From: Erythroxylum novogranatense
Taxonomy: Eukaryota > Streptophyta > Magnoliopsida > Malpighiales > Erythroxylaceae
Direction: 5' to 3'
Assembly (NCBI GenBank): GCA_029891385.1
Contig: CM057225.1
Coordinates: forward strand, 72,623,387 to 72,687,386
Length of the DNA: 64,000 nt
Position 1 is the stretch's first letter; the number at the start of each line of letters is the position of its first letter. The notes beneath the pieces were generated by a model, which was not told the DNA's origin, ran no database searches, and worked only from the letters and a program-made list of their open reading frames with translations. Positions 45,455 to 58,658 of this stretch are shown here, piece after piece. A program made the translations under genes and the position numbers.

Positions 45455-45977
45455 TGTGAAATATATGATTTGTGTATATGACCTTGGTGAAATTATCAAT
45501 GATAGTTCACTCATTAAGTTCGTAAAACTAAAAAAAATTACAACGTGACTTTTTCAGGTTAAGAAGAGTTATCCAATTAGAGCAATTGGAGTTCAACCAC
45601 TACAAATGAGCTTGAGATAGGGGTCAGGATCAGTTTGCACCTGCATAAGTCTTCAGTGATTTTATTTATTGAATTATGTTCCTCATGAATTGTACTAAGT
45701 GTATGTGATTGATTTGGTAATGAAACGAAATTATGATTGTAAATGTTTTGTATCTAAAGTGGGCCAAAGTGGTTGTTGAATGGAAATGCTTTTTAAAACA
45801 ATTAAACGGGCTTGATTTGATTAATGATTTCCGCATACATGTACCTTGTTATAAAGAAATTAAAATTTGTAATGAGTTTTGACTGAATGACTATTCTAGC
45901 ATACCACACTTACGGGGTATGTACATGGATATCATTATGGATGTCGGGTATGTGTCCTGCGAGAGTGGGGTGCTACA
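45455..45977 (+). repeat. E5 left LTR, third piece (U5 end)
   Basis: It follows the right ATATT duplication of E4 (45450-45454) and continues from 23701. It holds the acceptor GACTTTTTCAG (ending 45557) and ends in GAGTGGGGTGCTACA at 45977. It aligns with the 54060-54560 end of the right LTR. Confidence 0.8.
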
Positions 45978-48226
45978 TAAACACACAATCATACAACAAT
46001 GCAATAATGGTACAATGATATCAAATCTTATGAAATTAACTTAACATTAAACATCATCCGCTTAAAAAATGCGAACAAACTAATTTATTCCATTCATGCG
46101 TTAACTGCTTTGATTTGAATATACTTATCAATCAAAATATCAACACCCTATTTATGCACCTATGGTCCTTATAAGAATTAACTTATTATTATTGATCAAT
46201 TAAAAAGGTAAATTATTCACTTAGTAACGCTTCATAAAAATTCTTGCTATTTTTTAAAGATGAGTAGGTTTAATTTTATTTTAAAAATTATCTTTTCATA
46301 TTTTCTTTAATGATGACCTAGTATTTCGAAACGAAGGTGAACTCCTTGTCATAAATGTCCATCGTTTAGTCAACTAGGTTACATTTTTATATTTAGCTTT
46401 GTTGGCGTATCATTATAGCCTTTTGACATAAAGATAAACATTTTGTCTTGAATGCTCCCATTTATTCAGTTATATCACAACTCTCAACCGGCTAGCAGCT
46501 CTATTCTTAACTCAATTTTCTTAAAAAGGGCCACAACTTTTTTTTTCAATTTCTTAGCTTACCTCATTTCTTCTTAATCAGCTACTCTCATGAAAGCTTA
46601 CTAATGATGCCTACCAATTTAAATGAATTTAATTATAAATGTATCTAAACAAATGCCATAATGTGAAAAAAAATAGGTGACATATTCTAGTTAACATGCA
46701 TTTTCATCATAAAGACACTTACAACACAAAATTCACAAGTTAATATGCCTTTTCAATTCAAATGACCATGTTTAAAGTTAAACCAATTTCATTCAATTCA
46801 CGCCATTGACACACTCACATAATGCACATATCATGCAAAAACATGTTCGCACAGTACCAACATAATCAAAAACTAGCCAATGCAATTGCAAAATTCATAT
46901 ACACAAATGATGTGCAAGTGCATATATGCCCCCACACTTGAACAACATATTATTCTCAATGTGGAAACCAAAATAATACAAACAAAGATAAATAACAATA
47001 AATAAAAGGTAAGATCAAAAATACTTATGGAGATTTGGATGGTGATAGTGTTGGAGATGGAGATGGACTTGGACACTTTAAACAGTGAAAATTTTGAGCA
47101 ATTTCTTCATTTGATAATACTGATGATGTATGACCTCCTTCAGCTGTGCCTCTATGATATCTAAACGACCCTTTAGGAGCTTGTTATTCTCTTCAATTTC
47201 TTAAGCACCTTCTCCCAATCTTCTTCTTTCTTCTCGAATTCCTTACTTAACGAGACTTATTGGTGTTGTTATGGAGGTGTAGAACTAGAACTCACATATT
47301 CTGTCCTGTGTTTAACTTTTGATTTCAAGTTGATATTTAAAAGTTCCATACCATAGCATTTCAAGATCTTAGCTCACCTCAAATGCCTGTGATTTAAATG
47401 CTCAATAAAATTCATTAGTAGTAACACCATGTAATAGAGTCAGAGCAATTACAAGAAAACTCATGCCTAAATAGCTACTTTTCTTATTAAGCGAAGTAAT
47501 TATCATTTGAAAAATATGGGTGGATGTGCAGACTTGAATCTTATTATCCATGCACTAAAGTATAAATAAATCTTTTTTAGAGGACTTATTACTTTTACTT
47601 TTAGCAAAAACATCATGATATATTGACTTATATAGTAATAAGTGTTTAACATTCTTAATCACATTAATAGGCACATTGTGTGGATTAAACACATCCAACC
47701 TTGTTAATTTTTTCAATATTTCTTAGCATGAAATTTTTTGTGCTTTTTACCAATGTTTGATTTTGGAAAACCAAATATTTCTTCCATAGTATCATAATCC
47801 TAATTAAAAGGTAATTCACACAATCGAAATTAAAAATTGTCTAACTTACCTAACTTATAGTATAAAGTAGTGTACAATTTAAGGATCAGTTCTTTATACA
47901 CAAGATAACCAAAAAGTATAAATTTGTACTATTAAATTCTAGCCCCAAAGCCTCAACTTTTCGTTTCAAATATATATCTTCCAAAATTGAGAAATTAAAA
48001 AAATGATGTGCATTAATTATTTTAGAATGAAAATTTTGGAATTTCTTACCTTCTTCATAAGAGAAGATCGAAAAAGGGGCTCTAAAATTCCTGGCTAAGT
48101 CACGTGCACCATTACCCAACACCTTCACTTTCCCTTTGGGCTTTGAGCTTTTTGCAATTTGTTTGATTCTTGGAGATATGATGGAGAGTAGAACTTGCAA
48201 AATTAACCAAGAAATCACAACAAAAA
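45978..48226 (-). other. E5 internal region with a decayed minus-strand ORF of plant-transposon type
   Basis: No initiator-Met primer site follows the left LTR and no polypurine tract precedes the right one, unlike E1-E4. The only coding traces are on the minus strand, opposite to the LTRs. The open piece 47886-48239 (117 residues) has SYEEGKKFQNFHSKIINAHHFF. Further on (about 47390-47700) a frame with one stop reads HIFQMIITSLNKKSS, then YLGMSFLVIALTLLHGV. These resemble the proteins labelled putative plant transposon protein in Athila/Tat-type elements, by recalled pattern only. A CAAGTGTGGGGGC motif at about 46926-46945 (minus), typical of the 3' end of such genes, supports this. The stretch 45978-46900 has nothing else recognisable. 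Confidence 0.45.
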
Positions 48227-50747
48227 TGTAATTTCCCATTATCCCATGTTAGGGGCTAGAACCCTGAAATAGAGCATGAGAGTTTATTGAGAAGTTAGGA
48301 AGTTTATTTTTATGCTCGTTCATAATATAACATGCACACATATGTGAATATTAATTATTACACATTAAAATGATTGTACATGCTTTCATTGACATTTTCA
48401 GGTATAATTGATATTTAATGTGATTATAATATAAATTGCAGTTTATGTATCTTAAAAATTGAGTTGGTATGTATAAGTATTGATTTAGAATTTTTGCTAG
48501 AAATTTGGGAATTTTATGAAATTATGGGTATTTTTGGACTAGAAAAATGCCAAGTGGTAGAACAATTAATAATGGTAATAGAATTAACTGTCAAATGGCA
48601 GTGGAAAATTTTGATAAGTGATATTAAGATTTAATGACAAGTGTCATACAAAATTAGGAGACAATTGGTTTAGAAATTGGAGGACAAATGGACTAGTTAT
48701 TAAAAGGACCATTTGGACATCATAAGGTGGTGACATGTGGCAAGTGACAAGTGTCACTTGCCTTGCCACACCTTTATCCATGATATTTTATTGTCACTTG
48801 TCTTGCCACACCTTTATCCATGATATTTTACATTTGAATGGCCATCTCTCTTGTCTTTCATCTTTACTCTCACAAAATGTTTTAACCTTCTTCATCTTTT
48901 TCATTTGTTTTCATCCACGATATTCACTTCTCACCCCATCAATGTTGAAGCTTACTCTCATCTCCATTTGCTACTATCATTTTTGCTATCTTCTTCGTAT
49001 TTGTCACTAAATACCTATCCCTAACACCTTTGGAATGATGATGAATGTGTGATATTAGGAAGCTAGGGTTAAGTGTGATTTGAAGACATTGAAGCTAAAC
49101 AAGTAAGTATAAAGCATTACTCTTCTTGATTTGTTAAATAAAGCATGTATGATGATAGTTAGGGGTTAAATAGACATAAAATGATGTTTTATGTATGCTA
49201 GAATGTGGGTAAAGAAATGAATACATTGATGTCTTGCTTTTACATGTATGATGATTAATGATTCATAAATTGATGTAGAGATGATTTAGAGTTAAAATGA
49301 ATCCTAAAATGATGTAGAAACAAGCGTAGAAAATTTGATTTGTAAATGGATGTTCGTGTTCTATTTTTTTGGTATTAAACGTGTATCTCTTTAGGTGTTA
49401 TAGAGATGAGTTAAAATGAATTTAAAGCTAGTTAAAAAAGAGTAATATGATGTCTTGAAATGAGATGAATTAAAGTGATAGTTTAGAAGTGGAATGAAGG
49501 TGAGCATGGAGTAAAACATATGTGCAGAAAATTGATGATGAATGGGTACATGTATATATTTTGTTTTTGGGATAATGATCAAATATAGATCATGATTGAA
49601 TGATATTGAGCTGAAATAGGAGTAGGAATGAAGAGGAAATAATGAGGACATAGGCTAGAAATGATAGACTGAGCAAAAGAGATGAACTAGAATGAAAATG
49701 AAGTTAAATGTGTGTTGGAATATGTTAGATAGAATGTTTCCACTGAACATACATCTGTATTTTTTTTAGCTTGATCTGTACATATACAAATGGGATGATT
49801 TTAAGTTCAAATTAAACTAGAGGCATATGGATACAAATTTCATGAAGGAATCAAATTTTAATTATGTCTTTAATAGTTTCAAATTTTGATTTGAAGTTGA
49901 GCACTGCGTGTAGTTGCAGTTTGAGAATAATAGGTAGTATTTTCTATATAAATTACAGAATACTAAACCAAATTGTATGAAATTGGTGTTGTTAGAAACT
50001 TAAAACATATGGGAACATTTTTTTAGAATAATGTATTTCCTAAATACCTCATTTTCTATGTCAAAATTGCCACGAAAAATTGACCTGAAAGTTGGTCTTG
50101 AGAAAAAAAAAAACTAGAAAGGCCATCAACGTGAGTTATTCTTCTTTTATGTGATGTTTGAAACAAAAAATGGTTAAGGTACCTTCCTATGATGCATTTA
50201 AACTTGAATAAGACTTGAAATGAACCTAGTTTGAGGTTGAATAAGCTGATAAAGTGTTGGATATGTATAGGTTATATTTGAGGACATAGCATGGTGAAAG
50301 GATTGTTGATATCAAGTGTATAAAATCTAGAAATTTATGAATGTTATAAGAATAAAAGTGTTTTTATAAATGCTAATATGATTGTAAGGAGATGAATAAT
50401 GTGTATCAAGTAAGAATGAATAAGAGTTTGGATATTATATGATCTTATAATGTTAGAATAACATTGGTGAATGATTGATTGATTGATGATATTATAATAA
50501 TCACGTGTATTGAGCCATAAACCTTAGTGCTTGATTGAGTGATGAACTTGGAATAAGTTTGTATTATTGAGGTGTAAATCTAAGTCGAAATTAGAAAAAT
50601 ATGAGCTTTGAAGTATGGATGTTCATAAGATGTAAATAAAGGAAATATACTCGAGATTGTCATTGAACATGCATTGTATATAATCCATATATACATATGC
50701 GTATAAATGAGTACTTATATTATTGTGCAAAGTTGTGATGTGTGTAT
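48227..50747 (+). repeat. E5 right LTR, first piece
   Basis: It starts TGTAATTTCCC, matching the start of the solo LTR at 55391 (TGTAACATCTCG, minus). It aligns with 9764-12010. It holds the palindrome 48738-48761 and a leader of TC-rich text (48840-48940). A 27-34-bp text (TTTATCCATGATATTTTA) is doubled at 48774-48830. Confidence 0.75.
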
Positions 50748-52236
50748 TGTTAGTAGTGTGCCCTAGGCCAATGGACATATGTGACTTTTGTACTAACATT
50801 ATGACTTATTAATAATATATTATGAGGTATTCTTTTATATATGCATGCATATCGTTTATGTAATGTGATTTATGTTCCATGAATAGTATTAAGCTTATGT
50901 CATCAAGTATGTGACTTGATAGTAAAACCATAAGCATTATAATACTATTCTAAACTGTCCCTAGTCGATCGTTATTGGTGGAACAATGATGAATTAAGGC
51001 TAGTATGTGTTCTGATTGATGATCACATTTTTCTGATCATAGATATGAGTTATCAAATCAGAAACATGGATATATGTTAGAGAACATATATTGGATCGAC
51101 CCACAGAGAGAACACTACATGGTTTCATGTCATTAGTGATTCTCAATATGGTTTGACTTTAGTCCTATGACCTGAAGTCATCATGGTTCCCTACATGAGG
51201 AATTCAGTGTTTTGACATTAGACTAAGTTATCTTTAACCGAATAACAAGTAGTCTTATGTTGGACATTAAATGAATCATGCAGAGGGATGTGAATGATGT
51301 AGATGGGATTTGTAGCTCTCTTAAATGAGAGAGATATCATTTGGGCCTCTTGACAAGTATGACTGAAGAAATGCATGGTTGTGCTCAAATGAATTGATGA
51401 GGAGTCATCAATGTCATTTTTTATAATCAGACAACTTGGAGATCAAGAAACTATGATTAATCAAAGGTCGACATATACCATACCTTGTGAGTAATCTTGA
51501 TATCATGTTACAAAGGGACCGAGTTTGTAACCATGGTTACAGGTTAAATCGGATTATCGATCCTCATTTGATTTGGGTAGTCATAATGTCTTGCTAGAGG
51601 TCGCTTATGACTTATGGGCCTTGAAGTATGATCAAGCCCATTGCCAACATCAAATGAGCCTACAGGGCCGCACACAGAGAGTGATGTGATCAGGGCTTAT
51701 TCTCTTGGACCTAATTTATTAGGCATTGAACAAATATATATGCTGATATATTTATTGTGCTAAATTGAATTAAGTTGTTGGGCTTTTATTATATAAGATA
51801 TAATATAGGCTGAAACTTATTGGGCTTCAATAATTCTAATGGGTTTAGGATTATGATGTTCTTATTCCTAATAGGAATTGGGATTAGGTTTTCTCTATAA
51901 ATAGAGAAACTTATGTCTCATTAGATGTGAGACGAAAACCCTAGCCACCTAGACCTAGTTGCTTTCCTCTTCTGAGAGAAAATTGTGTGGCGTTCAAAAA
52001 GGATTTTAGAACATGCTAGCACACATTAGTCGCTGCCTAGATCATTCATCCTCGTGTGGATACTAGTGGAGGATGTTCGCGCACTGCAACGTCTACAAAT
52101 CTGAAAAAGAAACAAACACCAATCCACGTCAAGAGGTAATTTCGTACGTGTTATAATTTTCGGTTATACTTCTTGTTGTGTAGTATGGTTCATTCTGTTG
52201 CGTATTGTGAATACCCAGGCCATAAGCGATCCAACA
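50748..52236. mobile_element. Solo LTR (1489 bp) inserted in E5
   Basis: Termini are TGTTAG...CCAACA, with GTAT on both sides (50744-50747 and 52237-52240). It is absent from the left E5 LTR at the equivalent place (about 12010-12060). A CTATAAATAGAG TATA box lies at about 51894-51905, followed by leader-like text, which suggests + orientation. No internal domain is present, so it looks like the product of LTR-LTR recombination. The superfamily is not determined. A Ty1/copia origin is possible from its style. Confidence 0.7.
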
Positions 52237-52730
52237 GTATATGCGTAAGTGTTGCATGATATAGAAGGGCAAATAGAGTGACTACATCCAGACGTTGCTA
52301 AGACTTCGAAGCAATAGTTTTCTAGAGCAACCAGTGAGTAACCTAGATGATCTCATTTAATTAATTATTGTTTTAAATTCTATATTAAATTATGTTGTGA
52401 ATTTGATTGTGTTGATTTCATACATTGAATGTTTGAGGCATTTGATGTATGAATGAGATATTGGAAGTGCTCTTTACATGTGAATTTTACGAAATAAGTG
52501 CTACTCAACATTATTGTTGAATGTCGGACCAAGGTCCGATGATAAATGTGTTCTGAATGTGAAACTAAAATCTAATGACTAGTGAAAATATGTAAATGTG
52601 ATGCATTTCATTACATAAATGCATGAAAGATAAAGACAGTTGTGATTGTAGTCGCCAGTAAAAAGAATTTAAAGCTCAAAATGTGATAAGAGCCTCTGGC
52701 TTAGTTACTATTGTACCTGATATCCACTAA
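52237..52730 (+). repeat. E5 right LTR, second piece
   Basis: It continues from 50747 and aligns with 12060-12371 and 23275-23400. It contains the donor CCA|GTGAGTAACC at 52334 and the left arm AGTTGTGATTG at about 52638. Confidence 0.7.
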
Positions 52731-53848
52731 GGCCCTGTTTGGTTGGATATTAATTAATGGAATGAAATTGAATAGAACGGAACGATTTATAATTGAATGA
52801 AATATAATATAGTGAAAGTTGTTTGGGAGGGATGAAAGGGTTCATAATGTAATGTAGTGAAATGTTATTTGGAAGATGGATGGAATGTAATGTAATGTAT
52901 AATAAATGACTATTATATACCTTATATTAAAATGGTTATTGCAAGAGGTTTATTATTTATTATTAATTATATAAAATATTATTATTAGTTATTTAATATA
53001 TTTTATTTTATTTTTATTTAAAATATATTTATATTGTTTTATATAAAAATATATACAAACAATTAAGGGATAATTTTTATATTTTCTATTTTCATTAATT
53101 AAAATTTTATTTTATTATTAATTATATAAAAATATTATTAATAATTATTTAATATATTTGATTTTATTCTATGTGATTTATATATATATATATAATTTAT
53201 TCATATTTTATTTATATAGCAATGTATACAAACAATTAAAGAATAATTTTAAATATATTTTCTATTTTCATTAATAAAATTTTTATTTTTATTAATTATA
53301 TAAAATTTATTGTTAATTATATAAAATATTATTATTAATTATTTAATAAATTTTGATTTATATTTAAAAATAATTTATTATATTTTATTTATACAAAATA
53401 TATACAAACAAGATTAATTTTAATATATTTTTATTAATGAAAATAGAAAATATATCAAAATTATTCTTTAATTTTTGTATATATTTCTATATAAATAAAA
53501 CATACATAAATTATTTTAAATATAATAATAATATAAATATTATTAATAATTATTTAATAAAAATATTAAATTAAATATTATTATATTCTTTTTAATATAT
53601 TAATATTATGAATTGGTCACAATTGTTATTAAGAAGAATTATTGAGGGTATATTAGGTAGTATGTATTTTTAAGTTCCATTCTAAACCCTTCGAATCTGA
53701 GATTTCTTATTTTTACTGTTTAGGATGGAATGGAACGTAATATGAAACCCTCCGCTTCTATTCCGTTCCATTTTGTTCCATTATGAAACACTTAACCAAA
53801 CGATAGAAGTGTGTTCTTTTATCCCTAACCCCTTAACCAAACAGGGCT
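52731..53848. mobile_element. TIR element (1118 bp), PIF/Harbinger-like MITE
   Basis: Ends are GGCCCTGTTTGGTT and AACCAAACAGGGCT, flanked by TAA (52728-52730 and 53849-53851). TAA/TTA duplications and GGCCCTGTTTGG ends fit PIF/Harbinger-derived MITEs. Subterminal GGAATGGAACG-type motifs recur in both halves. The centre (52900-53620) is extremely AT-rich, with direct copies of a stretch of about 170 bp (ACAAACAATTAA...) and an inverted copy near 53400-53510. No ORF is visible. Confidence 0.8.
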
Positions 53849-54560
53849 TAAGGGATATGGGACATTATCTGATACAAGCTCGATATCTACAAAGGACATA
53901 GGCTAGTAAAAAGACACTCGATCATAACAAAGTAATAAATGAAAGTGAGTCTCATGTGCATTGCATTTATAATTGATATGCGTATTTTAAATGATTGAAA
54001 TTATTAGTTTGAATGCTTTGAACATGATATGTAATGGTACACGATAAATGAAATGATGTGAATTATGTGTTTACATGTATTGATTTGTTGTATGAATTGA
54101 GTGCCCCTTCGAGGATGGTTACCTCACTGAGTTTGCAAAACTCACCAAAATTGCAACATTGACATTTTAGGACTGAGAGAGGACACTGTGATAGATAGAC
54201 TTTACAAGAAGCATAGTTCTTGTACTTTTGAAAAGAAGAAATAACTCAAAGGTCGGTCAACTGAAATTGAAGGATTATATAGAATTTTTGTATAATTCCT
54301 CATGTGCGTAGCGAGTTTTGTATTTAGTTTTGATAATGCACATATAGGGATAAATTATGAAATGCTATAATGTACATATTCAGTTTTTCTGAAATGAAAT
54401 GAGGATTTCAGTTTTTAAAATATTATGACATTTACGTATTAATGATGATGCCATGATTAAGTTAGTGATATGAGTGCTCTAGCATGCTATCCTTGTGGGG
54501 TACATATTCAAATATCACTCAGGATGTCGGGTACGTGTCTTATGAGAGTGGAGTATTACA
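53849..54560 (+). repeat. E5 right LTR, third piece
   Basis: It continues from 52730 and ends in GAGTGGAGTATTACA. It contains the acceptor GACATTTTAG (ending 54170). The five bases after it are AAAAA. The matching left duplication of E5 is off the window. Confidence 0.75.
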
Positions 54561-54724
54561 AAAAATACAACAGAGAGCCAAAAATATAGGAGAGAGAAAG
54601 CGTAGAAAAATCTTTCAAAACCCACTAAAAAGATGTTTTTTAGGATGACAATCACTAGGTTTGTAAAGATATAATGTTAATTTAGAATAAAGATGAAAGA
54701 AAATAGTGAAATCCAAGTGAAACT
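54561..54724. other. Host sequence of the solo LTR 54725-55391
   Basis: This stretch continues at 55397 across the insertion. On the minus strand the joined text has a TTATAAATTC TATA-like box (about 55480-55492) and a TC-rich leader, so it may be an old LTR or UTR. No termini are seen. Confidence 0.3.
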
Positions 54725-55391
54725 TGTAACACCCCACTCTCATAGGGCATATACCTGAACATACCGACGATATTTGACAACATACTCTACGAGGGTGACA
54801 TGCTAGAACAATCAACAATCGAACTTATTACAATTTCGTGAGTGGTGAGTGGGTTATGACATTTGTCACTTGTCAATTGTCATCTTATTGTGGTCTCTAA
54901 TTGGTTCTTTTAAAAAGCTAGTCCATTTGACTCCAATTTTCAACCTAATTTTCTCCCAATTTTTAATGACATTTGTCATTAAATCCCAATATAATTTATA
55001 AAAATTTCCATTGATATTTGACTCTTATTTCTACTACTATTCATCAATTATTTTACCACTTAGCATTTTTAGTACAAAAATACCCTTAAATTATGGAAAA
55101 TTTTCATATTTCACCAACAATTTTAATTCATTATTTATACACTCCAACTCAACTTTTAAGACACATAATCCATAATTCACATTATAATCACATTAAAACA
55201 ATCATTTATACCTAGAAAATGTCAAATGAGTGCATGAACAATTCATTGCAATGTGTGCAATAATCAAATTCGCATGTGTGTATACTAACATTATGCATGA
55301 GCATGAAATACATTTTTCTAATCCCTCATTGTTATTTCTCAATTATTGAAATATAGAGTTCTAACCCTTAATATGAGAACGAGATGTTACA
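54725..55391 (-). mobile_element. Solo LTR of the E5 subfamily with a large internal deletion (667 bp)
   Basis: AAACT duplications flank it (54720-54724 and 55392-55396). On the minus strand it starts TGTAACATCTCG, follows the E5 LTR start for about 600 bp, then jumps to the U5 end (GGGGTGTTACA). Relative to the 3.7-kb E5 LTR, the middle, including the intron-like unit and the array, is missing. Confidence 0.85.
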
Positions 55392-55396
55392 AAACT

Positions 55397-56460
55397 TAAG
55401 AGAGATTTGAGAGAAAACAAGAAGAAATAGAGGTGGGTTGTTCCTTAGAGAGAGAAGATGAAAGGTGGAAGAAGAGAAAAAGAGAATTTATAAGGGTTTG
55501 GGGAAAGAAAAAAGAGGGCTTGCACAATCGTGCTTTCAACTGGGTTAAAATGCTTATATCATGATCGTGACAAAATGTGCGTCACGCCATGCACGACATG
55601 TACTAGCACCCTCTAAAATTGGCACTTTTGCACCATTTTCCTCGTGCATCCTACGAAATTTGTTCCCTAACTTATAACACCTTTCTAAATATGAGATTCA
55701 TTAATCAAAATCACTCAACAAACAAGAAGATAATAGACTTATGTGTAAGAATTTATAATTAACCTAAGATAACATGCTAATTTGTTCTCATTAGCTTGAT
55801 CATTCATCATCCAAATAAGTGAGCTCAATTTATTTTACTTATTTAGAGAATCAATACTTGATAATCATTATGTTATTCTTTATGTAAAAAAAGAACATAC
55901 ATAAGTAACTAAGACTTCTTTTAAACATCTTTATTTTCAAAAAATTATAAATAAGTATAATAATTTCACTCGGTTGGTTTTTTACTAATAAAAATGTTGA
56001 ACTTAAAGAGTGGTGTTAATAGCATTTGAGATAGTGACCTAGTTAAGTAACCTAGAGTATTTCTGACAAAATTTTTACTCTCGTGTAAAAAGGGTAAATG
56101 ACTTTTCAAACAAGCTTTTAATGCTTGTATTAAATTTATGTCCTATTAATAATAAAGGGGGTGAATGTATTTGATAGTTGAAGCATGTATCTTATGTATG
56201 TTTATTTTATGCATGGGGCTGAGTTTCTGAATCGGGTTGAAATTTGAACAAACATAAAGTGAATTGAATTATCTTGTAAATTGATGCAATAGTTGGTTGC
56301 ATAACATTCTGATGATCTTCTATGATTGAATGGGTAATGGAGAATTTTCATTAGTATTTTGACTTTGTAAAATGTTTTCCCAAATTATTTTCTATTTGAG
56401 ATTAAATGATATATTAATTTGGTTGAGGACAAGCAATTGCTTATGTTTAGGGTTTGATGT
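55397..56460. other. Old repeat-like DNA, no gene
   Basis: It begins with the TC-rich leader and TATA-like text noted above (minus). It ends on the + strand with GAGGACAAGCAATTGCTTATG followed by TTTAGGGTTTGATGT (about 56425-56460), similar to the motif that closes Athila/Tat-type or plant-transposon-protein genes. No open frame supports a protein. Confidence 0.3.
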
Positions 56461-56539
56461 ATGTTAGATATACATTATTTTTAGCACTATTTTCATGGTA
56501 TATTGTTTGTATTTTGTATTAATTTAAAGGATTTAATAC

Positions 56540-58200
56540 TTAAATTAAAAAGTATTATCAGTTTAGGTCTACTAATTTAAGGAAAGGGACAGAGTTGAAG
56601 AAAATTTTAATAAGATGCCAATTAAAACATATCTTAAAACACCATATGAGATATGGATAGGTAAGAGACCTAATTAACCATATCTGATTTCTTAAGAATG
56701 AGTGTATTATCTATATTCACTGGTCCTCATATAGGTATAGTAATTTAGGTTCCAAAGGAAGCAAGAGTATGTTTAAAAGATATTTTTGAACATTCCAAAG
56801 GTATATGTTCAAAGGTTAATAAGGTAATAAACAAGTAATTGAATTTGTGTCACAAGATATCTTATTCTTAGAGAATGATTTTTAAAAGCAAGAAAAGATG
56901 GTTTAAAACTTATCTCTATATGAGAGACTAACTTAGAACAATTTTATAAGAAAAACCAATTAAATGGTATTCATCAAAGTAGGATGAATTTAGGAGATAT
57001 GAATTGGTTTCTGATCAATGACAATGGCAACCCAATGGGAACTCTTTACCACTATCTGATTTGAGTCAGAGCAATATGAATGTACAAGGATTTGTTTCTC
57101 AAATTTTTATTGTACCCATATTATGAGCAAATTATTCCCCATACAATTTTGAAGTTAAAAGGATTAACCTTTGTGGTAATTCCAAAAGAAAGTAATAAGT
57201 GAAGGAATATGAAAAGGCTCTATCTAGTCTTACTTAAGATGACTAACTTATAACAATTGAAGAAGAATGAACTTTAATAAGGGCAATATAAGTATAACAC
57301 TTGAATAATCTTATGAAAAAAACGTACAGCCATTGAAAACAAATGTGTTCTTTAAATGTTAAGTAAAATACCAATGGCATCTTTGAAAGATATGAAGCAT
57401 GTCTAATGTCTAGTAGCAAAAGGATAGTCATATTTTAAGAGATTTATTATGAGAAGAAATTTCTTATTTGTTATGAGGATTGCATCATTTTGACATATTC
57501 TAGGCTTAGTAATTAGGATGGATCTTGACATACATCAAATGGATGTAAAGACTATGATCTTAAATGAAGAACTAGATGAAGAAATCTATATGACACAACC
57601 ATTAGGTTTCATTCAAAAGGGAGAAGAACATTACATACTCAGATTGTTAAAGTCAATCTATGGTTTAACATAGTCTCGAAGTAAGTGGCTTATTATAATA
57701 ATACTATAGTCATGTCATATGAATTTAGTATGATTGGAAAAGATCACTCAATAAATGTTAAAAGATCCACCAATAAGCATATAATTTTATCATTTCAGGT
57801 AGATCATATTCATTGATAGTTAGTGATAATAATTAGTTTGTTAAGCAAACAAACAAGTTGGCTATAAACCATAATCAAAATAAAAAAATGGCTAAGGTTG
57901 CATACAAATTTACGATTAAGATAACTAAGTATCGTTCAAACAAAGCTTTCTTACTATTATACGCTACATACATATCGTTAGAATACTTGAAAAGTTTTGT
58001 ATGCAAGATAGTAAAGCATTTTTGTGACGCCAATTGCTAAAGGTGAATTGCCTAAGCAATATGTAGTATCCACGAATGCTATAGGAAGAACAAGGGATAA
58101 AGATGGTTCTTTATTTCGAAGAAATCAATAGTCTTATCAATACTATATTGTCTATGAAAAAGTATATTAAAAGATAATGCTAGAGAACTCAAATATCATT
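56540..58200 (+). pseudogene. Decayed Ty1/copia polymerase
   Basis: Fragments follow the copia order. KTPYEIWIGKRPN (about 56636-56680) is the integrase C-terminal motif. Next is an RT stretch at about 57520-57690 with LDIHQMDVKTMILNEELDEE, IYMTQPLGFIQKGEEHYIL and LLKSIYGLT, which matches the copia block H-Q-M-D-V-K-T-A-F-L-N-G through K-S-L-Y-G-L-K-Q. Then comes a weak VDD-like patch (about 57800) and a possible SKAF remnant (about 58010). Many stops and frameshifts intervene. No LTRs or termini were found, so the limits are approximate. Confidence 0.75.
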
Positions 58201-58658
58201 ACCAGATCAAACACATAAATATTAATATAACTATATCAAAGGCATAGTAGCGCAGAGAGAATTAGAGAAATTAATATGTCTAGTGACTATTCATAATACT
58301 TGTTATCAATGATGATAGTTTATTCGTCATCAAATATTTGATGCAGTATATATTTAATTGAGAATTAAACAACATTTTTTAAAATGAATTTAAAATGAAC
58401 ATTAAGTTGAATGTTTGATTTTGAATTAAACTTTCTGTTCTAGAATGAATGTTAAATGAGTGTCGAATATTCAGTTCTAGATACAATAAATATGTTAGAT
58501 AGATACGAGATGCCTTCCCACACGAGTGATCGTCTTCATTATTTTATAGGAAATGGAGATGAGAAAAGTTATAAACGATTTATCTAAGTGATAAAGAGAG
58601 CTCAAGGCTTAGAATATTAATGTCGATATGAAGTACATTGAAAGGTTAAAAGGTCTTT
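58201..58658. other. AT-rich, nothing recognised
   Basis: It is probably the continuation of old transposon debris. No open frame or repeat was seen. Confidence 0.3.
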
